Source of the DNA: Anaeramoeba flamelloides
Lineage: Eukaryota; Metamonada; Anaeramoebidae
NCBI GenBank assembly: GCA_027625915.1
Contig: JANTQA010000047.1
Location: 558,001 to 622,000 of the forward strand
Length of the DNA stretch: 64,000 nt
Direction of reading: 5' to 3'
A program made the translations under genes and the position numbers. Positions 25,968 through 39,600 of the stretch are shown one piece after another. How positions within the stretch are numbered: the first letter of the stretch is position 1; every line of letters starts with the position of its first letter. The notes under the pieces are model-generated. The model was given only the letters and a program-made list of their open reading frames with translations, was not told the origin of the DNA and did not search any database.

Positions 25968-26470
25968 GAAGAAATGGATTTGAAGAAAAAAATTTAGTGG
26001 TAAAAAAAATAATACAGAGTTTTGAAAAAAGAAATATTTTATGAAAAGAAGAAGAAAATAAAAATGAAACTTTTTGGTTTTGAAATTTGAATAAGTTTGA
26101 ATAATTCTCTTTTTGAATTGAACCCACCCGATTTAATTAATAAATATGGTTCCTTGACTTTTCAAAAAAAAGATTTAACACCCAATAACAAGTTAAATTT
26201 TTTGATAATCTAAAATCTGAAAGAAGAAAGTTATCAAAACTGTTGTTAAAAACAATCTAGCTTTTTCTGTTTCAAAAATGGTTTTGAAAAAACTATTTTT
26301 TTGAAAAAAATTCTTTTTCTCTTTTGAAATGAATTTATTGATCTTGAAAACAGTACAAACCACTTTAAAATATTGGTTTCCTGTTTTAAGAAATTTCCAA
26401 TAAGCCCTAAATTTAAATGGAAAAAAATAGACAAGTCAATATTTTTCTAAAATAAAGAAAATCCAAAAAA

Positions 26471-26740
26471 TTAAGGTTGATTGTTATTATAAAGACTATA
26501 AAAATAAGAAATTAAAAACAACAACTGAGCTCTTTTCTTTTTATTTTTAATATTTTTAAGCTTGAAGAGTTTTTCATGATTTACTTGAAAATATTTGAAA
26601 AAATCATTTAAAATTTTTTTTATCTTTCCTAAAACCTCTTCAATTTTTTTTGTATTATTCTTTACTTCTATTATTTTGGAAAATTCTAATCTTGTATTAT
26701 TTAAATTTTCTTGTAATAAATAGGATAAAAACAAGAAAAT
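26471..26740 (-). CDS. Small hypothetical protein, hydrophobic N-terminus plus Lys-rich coil
   Basis: The open frame reads a hydrophobic stretch (TLFIFLFLSYLLQ) then a charged helical region rich in Lys/Asn/Ile and a NNNQP end. No ATG precedes the hydrophobic part in frame; a TTAAAACAG acceptor-like site lies just upstream. It could be the last exon of a small secreted or membrane protein, or a chance frame. Confidence 0.25.
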   Translation of the reverse strand: MFLFLSYLLQENLNNTRLEFSKIIEVKNNTKKIEEVLGKIKKILNDFFKYFQVNHEKLFKLKNIKNKKKRAQLLFLISYFYSLYNNNQP

Positions 26741-27554
26741 AAATAAAGTGCCAACAAAACTGTTTTAAAGTGTTCATGTTTGAATGATTTAAAATTTCCA
26801 ACTATCTCATTTTTTCAATTCTGAATTATTATTTGTTTTTTATTCTTCGGGTTTGCAAAAAATGCTTGATAACAATAAAAAAAGAACCCCACTAAAAAAA
26901 ATATATTACAAATTTCAATTTATTTCGATGAAAATTCAATAGGAAAAAATAAGAAAAGGAAAATGCAATGAAAATTTTGTCAGTTTTTTTTTATTTAAAT
27001 GCAAGTATAAACAGTTTCTTTGATAATTTTTGTTATTTGAAAAATGGTAAAAGCAAGTTAATTTGTAACACCATTTTGGGTTTACAAACCTTTAAATTGA
27101 AAAAAAAATAACAATAAAAAATTTATTTTACTATAATTAATTATGTCCATTTATTATTATTATGTTAATTTCTTTGCACCCCTGAAGATTTTAAAATTAT
27201 ATTATTACCCTGTGATTGTTATTATTTTTATTTTTTTATTTTCAATTTTTATTTATTTAGTGGATGTATTTTTTTGATTCTTTTTTTCTTAAGATAAGAA
27301 ACTATAAAATATTCCTTCTTGCCAACCCTTTGTCAGTTTTTATGGGATATTTGGGTCTTTCCAAATAAACTGAATTATGTTCAACTGAAATCAAAAAAAA
27401 AAAAAATATTAATAATCAAATTTATTTTTTAGTATATAATTTTTTTCAAAAAAATATAAATGATAGTAACCATCATTTTAAATTTTTTAAGATGTGGATT
27501 TGTATTTTCTTTCGGATTTATAATAGTTTCCTGAATTTTATCCACCCCAAAAAC

Positions 27555-27594
<40 letters not shown>

Positions 27595-30500
27595 AAAATA
27601 AAAATAAAATAAAAATTAAATAAAAATAAAATCAAAATAAAATAAAAATAAAAAAATAAAAATAAATAAAAAAATAAAAATAAATAAATAAATAAAAATA
27701 AATAAATAAATAGATTATAAACAATCCCCTTCTATCTAAATTTGGTATTTTAAATGATAAATTCAAGTTCCATAGTAACTAAATAACAATAAGAAGATTC
27801 TTTAAGTTCTTCCCCCAATTCTTCTATTTCAAAAACAGTCTTTTTGAAATTGTTTGAAAATTCAAATTAAATCAAAAGAATATTACACCCTACATATAAT
27901 AAAAGAATATTTTTTTTGTATTAAATAGCAATCCATCCATGCTACTTTTTTACATCAATTCAGCTTTCGGAAAGTGATTTACAATAAAGAGCATTTTTTA
28001 AAAAAAATCTATTAAAATGTAATGTAGTTAAAAATATATCTACTATGAAATAAATTAAACGAGTTCGGTGAAATATTACAATTTTAAATTAAAGAAAATT
28101 TATTATTTTTATTGGTTTCTGATTTGGTCAGAATTAAAAATTTGTTAAAATTTTACCTATTAATAAAGTAAAACCCTGTTTTTGGATAAATACTATTCAA
28201 CCCCTTCCAACATCTATCTCATATTTAATGGCTGGGCCAAAACCCTTTTAAAATAAAAAAAAATCAAAAAGGTTATAAAATAACCAAAATTTTAACTTTA
28301 TTAAAATAAACCCCTTGGTAAACCCTTTGAAAAAGTCCACCGATTTCTTAAAACAATCATATGTCAAATATCTAAGACATTTACAAAAAAGTGGGGTATT
28401 TTTTTTTGCATTTCATATAAAAAAATCTTTGTTAATGAAAGTTTTCATTAATTGGCATTATCAAATTAAGTTTAACATTAATACCGATTGAATAAATGGC
28501 TAAGGTATTTGTTTCAACATGCTTTTGATGGAATATTTCCAAAAAAGGAAAATAAAAAAATAGCACTTTTTTCGAAGTAATGTACGACCAATTTCAATAA
28601 AAAAATGGAAATATGGGAAACATACAAATGATTTTTTTAAACAACAAGGCGTGGTTATATACTTTTAATTCTATTTGAAATTTTTTTGAGATTAAACAAG
28701 ATATATAAATGTTTTTTTCAATCAAAGAGAAAACAATAAACACCAATTTTCACACTAAAAAACAAATAGTCAAATCGAGATTAGAAAATTTAATATATTT
28801 TAATTATGTAATAAAATACTTAATAACAAATTGAATTAGTACGAAGAATTGATAAATGATATTTATGGATTTTGTATATTTAAATAGTTTTATGAAGATT
28901 GAGTGGAAAGAATCTATTTTAAAATAAATTTGCCCCACTTTATTGGAAATATTGTATATCTATCTATCTATCTATTTATATATATAAATTATAACCCATT
29001 TAATATAATCTGTCATGTGTTAGTACCATAAACACTTTAAATAAATTTAGAAGTTAATTCAAAAAAAAAAAAAAAAAAAAAAAAAATACCATATTTTATT
29101 CTGGCGAAAAGACTAAATACCTTATTAATAAAACTAATTTTTTTTTTAAAACTATTTCCTAAATCCACCGTCGTTTTTAAAAGCATGACTCCACTCCCAC
29201 CCCACACGTTTTAAAAAGCTCAAAATTGCATCTATTTTCGATTATCTCAAAAAATATTATTTTTCTTTGAAGGGAAAGACATTTTATTGTATGTATAAAT
29301 GTTTAATAATAAACTTTAAAAATTACACTGATAAAAAGAAAAAAATTATTTTTAAAATAATCCAATATAAAAAAATCTCTTCAATACCAAAAAAAAAAAT
29401 TCAATAATGAATTTAAACTTCTAAAAAAATATAATTCCATATTAAAAAGCATCTCCCAAATTATTATTTTCTTTTTTTTTTTAAAAAAAAAACAAAAAAA
29501 TAATCAAACATTTTAAATTAAAAATTCTTTAAAAATATTTTTTTAAAATCTTGATAATTCAAATGAAAATACAAGAAATACTTGTTAAATTGATTCTTTT
29601 TTCTCAACAATTAATGGAAAATTCTTAATTATTTGAGTATGCTCGTTATTGCGAAATATTTAATAGTATCAATAAATCTTAATTTTTATTTCTCAATTCT
29701 TTCAATATTTCCAAATAAGTAAAATTATTTCAAATTAATAATTCTTAGAATAAAATTTAAAGAAATATTATCAAATAATTGATTTTGATAATCATAATAA
29801 TTCCTATTTTAATTTTTAATATATGAAAAAGAAGTTTACCAGATATTTTATATATCTTGAAATTTAAAAAATATTTTAGAATAAAGTAAATGCTCTATTT
29901 TTTCTAGATCTTTAAGGATTCAATATTTGATTTATTTTTTTTGTTTTTTTAAAATAAGATTTAAGTTCCAAAGTTGTTTATTCATACTAACTTTCAGATA
30001 TTAGTAAAAGTGAGATTTCATTGAAATAAAAAAGTTTTGCAAATTGTTTCTTTTATTCTAAATTTGGATCCTCATTATCCAAACCAAAATGGATCATATC
30101 TGTTTTACTGAAAATATAATTGATAAAATGAACCTTATAAAAATAGTAACTCATTTCTCTCAAAGTTGATAAATAACTTTTTTTATCAAGTTTAATTATA
30201 CTATTTGTTGCAAAATAAATTGAACAAAATTTTCATTTATCTTTCCTAAAAAAGAGTTTATAAATCTTTGAGTAAAATTTCTAATTTTATAATTCCTAAA
30301 ACCAGTCATAAATTATTAATTTCCTTTTCGAATTGGGGAATTTTGATGATTTATTGTAATTCTGGGATGTAATTTTTTGGAAAACTAAATGAAAATTTTG
30401 ATTATTTTATTTTGCAATTAACAGTGTCTTTGGATTCCAAGTTAACTATGTTACATTTAAGAAAAAAAATTTATTAGGTTTACTTCTTTGTTTGAAAACT

Positions 30501-31014
30501 TTAAATCCTAAATATTTTCATCTTGTTCTTGTTTTTCCAATTCTTGACAATCTATTTCACTTCGGATTTTTTTTTCTCCCAAATTCAGAGCAGCATATGA
30601 TTGAATAAAATGAAAAACATACCCCAATTACCAACCTATTTCTTTGAAATGAATTCAATAAGTAAACGAGGATAATGAAGTAAAAATATTGTACAATTTA
30701 TTATCCAAATAGTTTTCAACTTGAAGTAAAATATAACAATTTAGAATCTTAAAGATTGAATCTAATTGGAAAAATGTTTGAAAAATTACAAGTAAACCCC
30801 AATTTCAAACAAATCAAATTTTTCTGATTCTGAAAATTTTAATTGACTTGATAAAATTGAAAAAATAAAATTTTCAAAAAAACAAAAAAAATACCCGAAA
30901 CAAAATGAAATGAAATAATCTGAGAACTATTTGAAAAAAAACACGTAAAATTAACTTATTCAATCTAAAGAAGTATTAGGTGCTGAAAAATCGGAAACAA
31001 AGTAAACTTTACTT
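26741..31014. other. Long noncoding A+T-rich region
   Basis: About 4.3 kb without a supportable gene. Visible features are a poly-A run at ~27558-27587, an AAATA-type minisatellite (27590-27712), a short TATC repeat near 28958, and a poly-A run at ~29061-29086. The short ORFs are low complexity. Confidence 0.6.
27558..27712. repeat. Poly-A and (AAATA/AAATAAATA)n low-complexity array
   Basis: About 30 A residues followed by roughly 125 bp of AAATA/AAAATA units with few interruptions. Confidence 0.8.
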
Positions 31015-31575
31015 CACATGACAACAAATTTTTGTGGAATTTTTGGTTATTTTTTAATGAAATCTTATTGAAAAAAAATTGAAAAAAAATTGAAATTTAA
31101 TTGAAATATTTAATGAAAATTATTGAAATTTCCTTGAAATAGTCAATGGAAGTTACCAGGAAAATCAAAGGAAATTGTTAATTGAAAAATAAATGAAAAA
31201 GGTTGAAAATTTTATGAAAAATTAAAAAAAAAATAAATGAAAAATTATTAAAAAAAATGATTTTTATTGAAAAAATTTTTAGTTATGGGAAAAATATCAG
31301 TAATTAGATAAAAAATAAAGTGAAAAAAAAAATAATAAAAAAAAAAAAGATTGATTTACTAATAATTTAAAAATAATCAGAAATCCATTTATTAATCAAA
31401 ATATCTCGATTTTTTTTTTAGTCATAATATTGAAAATGGGTTGATAAATTTTCTTTTCTTCTAAGTTTGTAATAAATTTTTTTCGTTGTTCAGAATTTTC
31501 AGGTACAAAATTATTAATTTTTTTTTTGAAATATAAAATTCATTAAAGTACTTTTTTTGTTTAGAAAGTAAAGAA

Positions 31576-32724
31576 TTACATTTTTTTCGCAACTCGTGAT
31601 GCTTCATCCCTTCCCGGATATCTTACTTGATTAAAGCTATCTTTTGCCTTTAATATTAAAATTTTGCTAACTATCATCCTTGTTGTACTACGATATGCTT
31701 CTAATTTGAGGTTTTCTTCAAAAATAAAATCTATTGTTGTTTTCTTCAGATTAGTCTTTGTTTGTTCGTTTGTTTTCATTTGAGACTCTACTAATTTCAT
31801 CATGTTTGTTTGATTTTCTTCTAAATGGTCAATTTTCTTGATAATATTTTTTATTAAATTAACAATTATATCTTAAAGTTAACAGTAAAATCGAAATAGA
31901 GTGAGAAATAATTTGCAAAAAAAGAAAATCAAAAAAAAAAAAAAAAGAAAAAAAAAGAAAAAAAAAGAAAAAAAAAAGAAGAAGAAAAAAGAAAAAATTA
32001 GCATACGTAATTCTTCGTTTTTTATTTCAGAATTTTTGTTTTTTATTTTCTTCACTTTTTCGGGCTCTTTTTCAATTTCAATTTCAATTTCAATTTCCTT
32101 CTCTTTTAAATTCTCCTTCTCTTTTTCATTTTCTAATTCCGAGTTCTTTTTATTTTTTGAGAATTGATTTGAATTTGTTTTTTCAGGGATTCGTTTTCTT
32201 TTTTAGCTGTGAATCTAATATTAATATTAAAAAGAATATTAAAAAAAAAGAAAAAATTAATAAAAAAAAAGAAAAAATATTAAAAAAAAAAAAAATATTA
32301 AAAGAAAAAAAAAAAAAATTAAAATTTACTTTTTATATAATTTTCTTCAAATATATGTTCTCCGTTCGAAAAGGGAATCCATTCTGTGGTTGATGATTCA
32401 TTATTATTTTTTTTTTCTTTTAATGTAAAAAAAAAAAAAGAATTTAAAATAAAAAAAAATTGAAGAAAGAAAAGGGAAAAAAAAAAAAAAAAAAAACCAT
32501 TTTTTCTTCTTCTTTGAACATAGCTTGGGTCCCACAATCCTTCCTTAACTAGTTCATCATACACTTGGTTCCATTTGGGTTGGTTACATAATTCTTGGAT
32601 TTTTCTTCTGCGTTCATGAAACTTACCATCATAAGAAACATCGAATTTTTTAAAAATTGCTTCCATTAAGTTCTTTGTAATTTTAATGATTGGAATGTAC
32701 TTTTCTTTATTTGTAATCATATTA

Positions 32725-32729
<5 letters not shown>
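31576..32729 (-). pseudogene. Divergent accessory ORF of the CACTA-like element
   Basis: On the minus strand an ATG at 32729 opens a well-composed segment (KNLMEAIFKKFDVSYDGKF, then WNQVYDELVKEGLWDPSYV) that breaks at an A run near 32480. Coding sense resumes around 32400 (STTEWIPFSNGEHIFEENY). A Glu/Lys-rich coiled-coil stretch follows around 32160-32000, and the frame ends with NLKLEAYRSTTRMIV and VRYPGRDEASRVAKKM before the TAA at 31576. It reads as one gene degraded by A/T-run length changes. It is divergently placed about 135 bp from the transposase finger. A DNA-binding accessory role (like TNPA of CACTA elements) is a guess from position only. Confidence 0.45.
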
Positions 32730-32762
<33 letters not shown>

Positions 32763-32864
32763 ATAAATAAATAAATAAAAATAAAAAAAGATAAAAAAAT
32801 GAAACTTCAAATCATTTTTTTATTATTTCACCAACATTAGTTGATGTTTCATATACACTATAAT

Positions 32865-35800
32865 TGTTTACAGTGTGGGAAATTATTCCGTACAAAGAAT
32901 TCACTTGATAAACACATTTCTTGTTATCATGTAAATTTTTACAAAACTATAAGGCAAGAGAAAAAAAAAGAAATAGAGTAGAATATATACAAGAACAAAT
33001 CGACAAAAAAAAAGAAAAAGAAAAAGAAAAAAAAAAAAAAAAAAAAGAAAAAGAAAATGAAGATGGTGGAGAAACAGAATTTATAGAAGAAGGAGAAATC
33101 AACACTTCAAATAATTTCATTAATTCACGTGGATTGGAAGACATAATTCATCATAATAAAGATAATCGTAAGGTTTTTTGATTTTATTATTTATTTATTT
33201 TTTTTTTAATTTTTTTTTTTTTGATTTTTTTTCATTAAAAGAAAGAAAAAGATGAGATAAATAAGAAAAGAAAAAACAAAATTAAATAACATAAAACAAA
33301 AAAAAAAGTTTGAGAAAAAGAAAAAAAAAAAGAAAAAAAAAATTTGAATTGATTTTGGATTGGCTTAACTACAAATCAACCGTGAGGTCCTCCTTCGGTC
33401 TGAGGTCTGATTTGCGTTTAGAGGCCAACTAAAAAATCAATTTTCGAAATGGTTTGCTCCAAATAGTTCATCCGAGGGCAGAATTCAGAGGAGAGGGACC
33501 AATCATTTTTCAAAAATTTTCTTTCTTAACTTGGATTCGAACTCGCGTCATACAAAATTATACCTAAACGTACTACCACTAAAATATAAAGAATAATTCA
33601 CTATATTTAAAAATTGGGATTTTTTTAATTAGATTTTATTTCAATTTTTTAGAAAATTAATTTTCAAAAAAGTTTTGAAAATTTTTAAAGTTCAATGAAA
33701 AATTTAGAGAATAATTTTTTTAATTTTTTTATTATATTTATATATAAAAATATATTATCATTATTTTTACTCATAAATTAACCTAATATTTTAGAATTAC
33801 CCACACAAAATAATATTAAAAATGAACAACCACTGCCAAATTTTGACAGATTTATTAATGAATTTGATGAAATGTGGATAGAATTTTATATTCTATATTT
33901 AGAATCAAAAAATTTCTTCAGCACAGGCAGAGAAAATTTTACATTTTATAGAGAAATTTTTTTTATCCAAAAGGGGGAAAAAAAGACTTCCCAAAACAAT
34001 GCGAACACTCAAGAAAAAGATCAATCAATTAATCAATATACAGCATCCGAAAGATATTAATCTAATTTCAAAAAAATATATTGAGAAATCTGGAAAACTC
34101 ATATTACTTGAAGATAAAATTCAAACAAAATATTTTTCACCAATTACATGGATAAATATGGTCGTTCACTCGGATATAATTAAGCATTTATCTTTCAAAA
34201 AAAATGAAGAAATAGAAAATTTAGTAACAAATGAGGGTTTTTTCCCTTCGCGTTTTTCAAGTTTTCCGGCGTTTGATGAAAAAATTAACAAAATTCCAAA
34301 AATTGATCCTGATCTTTTGTTTCTAATTGGTTTTTATTATGATGATTTTAAATGTACAGAATCGTTTTCACTTGGTGGATTATATATGTTTATTGATAAT
34401 TTGGAATATACTTGGAGGTTAAAAGAACAAACCATTTTTTTTGATTTCACTTTTACCCGCAAAAACTCGAATAAACGATATTCTAAAAAAACTTTCCTTT
34501 GGTGAAAGATCTAGAAAAATTAAGAAATGGAATTTATTTAGGAGGTAAAAAAATACAAGGTGTTGTTTCATGTTTTGTGGGTGACACAAGAGAATCTTTT
34601 CCAGCAAAAGGTATGCTACAGCCAGGTGCTTTAAATTCATGTTCATTCTGCAAATCAGAATTAGGTGATCAAAATTACTCAAATGGGGATTTTCAATATA
34701 AAAAAAGGGAGAGAAAAGATATAATCAAAATTCAAGAGGAATTGAATGAATCTTATTTTCATAATTTTAATATATATACTCTTCGTAAAATTAAAAAAAA
34801 AGAAAAGGAAACTGGAATCAAATTTCAACTAGGAAATATTTGGATAAATGAATTAAAACTGGATCCAACGTCAACTTCTCATTTCCCAATTTGTTGGTTT
34901 CATCTCCTTCTTGAAGGTTTAATCAAAAATATTTTTAAAATAATGTGTCGTGGAATGTCCAGAAATCATATAATTCTAGCAAATAAAAGATATAAAAAAT
35001 TAAAATTCCAAAAGGGTTAAAAAGAATTTATAAACCTTTTGGAAAAAATCATCTTGCTTCTATTGATATCCAATTGTTGATTCAATTTAGTTTGATTTGT
35101 GTTGTTGATTTAGTTGAAAAAAAATTTCTAAATTTTTTATATATAAGTTCATATTTAATTAAAAATCTTTATCAACCAACAAGAAGTAAAAAAAATAAAT
35201 GAAAATCTACATAAATATATAGTTAATTTTATTAAATGTTACAAAACATGTTCAGATCAAAATTGTGATCGTATATCAAACTTACATATTTTTGCACATC
35301 ATTTAGAAACTTCGATAAAAAAATAATGGGGGGATGAATACACTTTTTTTCGCTTTAGAAAAATATCATCAATGGTTCAAACCAAAATATGGCCAACTTC
35401 ACAAAAATCAAAAAAAACACAATATTCTATTATTCAAAAAAAGAAATTTTCAAAAAATATCTTCAATATTTCAAATTATATATTCGAAAAACTGATAAAT
35501 CTAGTGGGAATCCAAAAAAATTTCGAACAAAATGGCATAAGTTTGATATGGAAGAAATAAAATTTCAAAGAAATAAATATCCTTTTGAATCAAAGTCTAT
35601 AATAATTAATAAACATAAATATCTTTTAAAACACGATGCTCAATTAAGAAATAAAAAAATATGTCAAAATAATCAAATTTTTATTTTTAGATTCTGAAAT
35701 TAAATCAAAGCCATTTATTGTAGTTAGATATTACACTCAAGTTGATAAAAAGAATATTTTTTTATTTAAATTCTAATCTTCGTTTAATCGATTGTACTGA

Positions 35801-35918
35801 AATAAAACAAATAGTTCATGTTGTCAAACACTTTCAAAATAAAAGTACTAAATTTGAGGATTACTATTCAATAAATGAATTATTTATTCCTCATGTTCCT
35901 TCTTTTTTTATCTTATAA
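32865..35918 (+). pseudogene. Tnp2/Plavaka-type transposase with N-terminal C2H2 zinc finger, frame-disrupted
   Basis: A canonical C2H2 finger lies at 32865-32930 (CLQCGKLF, then H-x4-H). A Lys/Glu linker, then transposase segments follow: IGFYYDDFKCTESFSLGGLY (34320-34400), LLPAKTRINDILKKL, VKDLEKLRNGIYL, and CFVGDTRESFPAKG with a C..C pair (SCSFCKSE) (to ~34660). Then come a HFPICWFHLLLEGL block, a C-terminal FALEKYHQWFKPKYGQLHK, FIVVRYYTQVD, and an end ..LFIPHVPSFFIL. The order (LV.DL..L..G, then a D/P..K..G turn, then C..C) matches Tnp2-like CACTA/Plavaka transposases. The frame shifts several times, mostly in A or T runs (near 32950, 34010, 34430-34500, and after 35020). There is about 250 bp of foreign tRNA-like sequence at 33350-33592. 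Confidence 0.6.
33350..33592 (-). mobile_element. tRNA-derived SINE-like insertion
   Basis: G+C is clearly higher than in the flanks. Read on the minus strand from ~33592 it begins with a box A-like TAGTGGTAGTACG and, ~32 nt on, a box B-like GAGTTCGAATCC (33533-33545). A non-tRNA body (with a ggtcctccttcggtctgaggtc stem) follows, and the end lies beside A/T-rich tracts. A partial acceptor pairing (ctttata with aagaaag) is visible, but the T-stem is degenerate, so it is not a functional tRNA. No second copy is in the window to confirm boundaries. Confidence 0.4.
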
Positions 35919-36678
35919 CAAAAACAAATTAAATAAAATATCAGAATATATATATTAAAAAATCAAATAATCTTACAAAATAAAATAAAACTTATATCTT
36001 TTCTCCGTTTTTTTTATATTCAGCTTTCAAATTTTTATAGATTTAATTTAATATAAACACATATTTAAAATTCATTTTGAGCTCTATTTTTTTTTATTAT
36101 TTTTTTCTAATATTTTATTAAAAATTTGTTTAAAAAAAACTTGTAATTATATTTATATTTTTCTTGTACATAAATTTTCATACATTTTTCATTTGAATTT
36201 ATATACTTGAAATTATGTTGAAATTTTATGGAATTTTTAAAGAAAAATTCTTGTATTTTTTGTCATATTTCATCAAAGGAAATTCAATTGAAATTTTAAT
36301 GAATATTAAACGAAATTTATTTCCAAAAAAAAAAAAAATGAAATTATATGAAATTTAAATGAAATTTCAATGATTTCATATATATTTGTAGTCATGTGTT
36401 GACTAGATTTTTAAAATAGAAAAATAAACTCGATTTAATTTGTTGTCAAACTTTTATGAAAGCAGTAGAACCATTCCAAGACACATATTTGATTTTGATT
36501 ATTTTTAGTTTCTCCTTTCAAAAGTTTATGACTAATAAACGAAAATTAAAAATTGAAAATACAACGTCATAATCATTTTTTTCTTAACGATTTATTTTTT
36601 TGACAAACTTTTTATTTATATTCTATTCATTAACTTTTCTTATACTCAAAAGAAGAAATTTAATTAAACATAAAAAAA

Positions 36679-39600
36679 ATGTCCAAGGTATCAAAGAGCG
36701 AAAAAAAAATCCAAAAAAAGCAAAAGAAAGAAGAGAGAAGATATCAAAAAAAATTAAAAAAAAAACAAAGGAAAATTGAAAAAAAAAAAAGAAAACTTCA
36801 AAGAAAAACCAAAAAAATAGATTTCTCACAATTAAAAGATCTATCAATCGAAGAGAGAACGATAATTGAAGGCATGGTTGATGAGTCGATTAACGAAAAG
36901 GTGCTCTTGGTCAAAAGCATACTCAAAAAAAAGAGTTTTAAAAAAATTGAAAAGAGGATCTTAGTTTTGACTCTTTTCAGGGTTCTTACAATTGGGAAAA
37001 GGAAAAAGTCATTAAAAAAAAAGGTATGTATTTCACTTTTTGTTTCCTTTATTTTCTCGTTTCAACTTTCAAAACCAACCAGATTTTGAATTAATTGAAC
37101 ATTCGAAAACAAACTAAACAACCAAACAAAAGTTGGAAATTTCTCTGGTGTTTCCAAACAATCTAAAAAAAAAAAAAACAATAACTCCTGATTCTTTGAG
37201 ACTCGTTTCCTCAAAATGAAAATTTTTAATAATCTTCAACAATTTAATTTTTAAAATTGAAATGTAAATGTTAAAATTCTATTATATAAACATTTGACAC
37301 AAAACTAAATTATTTTTCAATCTTTGAACTTCTTTCTTTCCATATATAAAAAAAAAAATAAAAAATATTATCCTAACTTTAAATTATTTAGATTTGCAGA
37401 AATGGCCATCTTTATGATTTAAAAAAAATAGACTACTTTGATAAAACACATTTCAAATTACAATTTAAAGACTTTTTAATTGATGTTTACCATCCAAAAG
37501 CACTAACCTTTTTGGACACAATCAAAAGAAACTATTCAAGAATTAGTATTGGACTCCCCAACACAAATCTATGCACCTTTGAAGACTTTTCAATTTTGGC
37601 AAGTGGGAATTCAATTAGCTCGGTTGGGAGTGGAGAAGAGTCTTCCTCAAAAATCGATTTGAATCAAAAGAATACCCTTTTTGTACAAAAAATACAAACT
37701 GCTAGCATTTCTGAAACTATTTCAAAAACTGAAAGTGATTTAGAAGAAGAAACACAAACGCAAACAAAGGAGGAACAAGAAGAAAAAGAAGAGAACAAAT
37801 CAGAAAAATCAGAAGAACAAGAAGAAAACCAAAAATCAGAAGAAAATCAAAAAGAAGAAGAAAAACAAAAAGAAGAAGAAACCCAAAAAGAACAAAAAGA
37901 AGAAGAAGGAGAAGAGGAAGAAGGAGAAGAATTTGACAGTTTAAAAATTAAACAAGAATTAACTGTCGGATCAAAAATGAATCTTAAGAAAGTAAAATCT
38001 GAAAATGAAAAATTGAATTTAAAAGCACTTGAATTGCCAAAATTAGAAAACCAAACCTATTTTAACAAAAATATGAACAAGGATGAAATGTTAAGGGCGC
38101 ACACTGTTGATTGTGTAACCAATTTAAATAAATCAAGTTCAATTTGGAATTTGCAATCGATTCATCAGAAAACGGAATACCCAGGGAATGGATTCAGCGA
38201 GCAATATAAGGCGTGGTGTAGTTATTACAAAACACCAATTAGCAAGGCATTTCTAAAATTTGTCAAAAATGAATGTTATGAGAACAAAAACAAAAGAAAA
38301 AGAAAAGTGCTAGATTTATCGAATTTCAAAAGGATCGATCTCTATATGGACAATTCTATTGACATTTATCCCATTGTTGCTGCGTTAAAGCATAATGACT
38401 ATTTCACGGAATTCAAATTATCAAACATTTATCGAAAGGACCCCATCACCTTAATGTCTGAAGTTTTAGAATTCAACTCCACACTAACGAAAATGACCTT
38501 AAGTGGGCTGGAATCCAGCGAAGGGTTTGGCAAGTTGGGGAAGGCAATTAAGAAAAACCCACATTGCCAATTAACCTTAATTGATCTCTCAGGGAACAAG
38601 ATCCAAAACAAAGAAGCTAAAAATTTGGCACACGGCTTGTCTTGCATCCAATATTTGGAAACTTTGAATTTGAGCTTTTGCAATTTATCAGAATCATCTG
38701 TGGCAACAATTTTATTAAATTTGCTAGCCTGCAAGAACATCAAATATTTGAATTTGTCTGGAAACAAGTTTGGCAAAAAGGGAGCCGAATTATTAAACCA
38801 AGTGATTTTAAAAAACCAACTCAAAGTTTTAATGCTAGACTTCACAGGCATCGACTTTCGATACATTTCGACCTCATTGGTTCAATCGAAAATTGAAATC
38901 CTAAGCTTGATTGGGAATAAATTTGGGAAAGAATCATTTTGGTGCTTAGCTGAAACCTTCAAGGTGGTTTCCTCAATCAACAAATTAGACATTTCAAATG
39001 CAACTTTAACGCACAATTACTTCCCGCTGCTATTGGATTCAATTTTGTTTAACGAGAAGCTCACAAACTTTTCGTTGTCAGCCTCTTGTAATCAGTTTGA
39101 TCTCGACATTTGCAATAAAATCTTGGAGGTATTTGAAACAAACACCGATTCCGAGTCACTTGAAGAATTGATCCTTGATAACAACGAATTTGGAAGTGAG
39201 GGGATTAATGTGATTTTAAAATGCGCGACCATTTCCAAGTCTTTGAAAAAACTGTCAATCTCTAGGAATGTCCAAAAGGGGAAGGACATTGAACTAATTG
39301 AGCAATCCTTCATTAATTGCTTGACAAACTCAAATTCGTTGACCCATTTTAGATGCAAAGGGAATGAAAAATATTATTTAGGCAAAAGCTTTTGCGACAT
39401 GTTCAAACAAATTGAAAAAACCAAAGACTTCCATGAGTTAGATCTTTCTGGCAACAATTTCACAAACGAAGGCCTGGATATTATTTCAAACAGTTTATCC
39501 GAAAACAAGCTTTCAGTGCATAGTTTGTTTATTGATAATAATGGATGGGATCTCTCAAGCCTTGAAAAGTTTTCGAAAGCAGCCCAAAAAAATCGCTCAC

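Larger units (their letters stand above)
31015..36398 (+). mobile_element. CACTA-like DNA transposon (5.4 kb), decayed
   Basis: Inverted ends are CACATGACAACAAAT at 31015-31029 and ATTTGTAGTCATGTG at 36384-36398 (14 of 15 positions pair), flanked by TT on both sides (2-bp target duplication possible). Subterminal zones (31080-31260 and 36210-36380) are packed with tGAAATTnaATGAAAtt-type words, like the subterminal repeats of CACTA elements. Inside are a plus-strand transposase with an N-terminal C2H2 finger (32865-35918) and a divergent minus-strand ORF (31576-32729). The coding regions are broken in several homopolymers, so the copy looks inactive. Confidence 0.6.

Noticed and set aside
31901-32393. 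Lys- or Phe/Ser-rich ORFs on the plus strand
   Set aside because: They are translations of poly-A and poly-T tracts opposite the minus-strand accessory ORF of the transposon.
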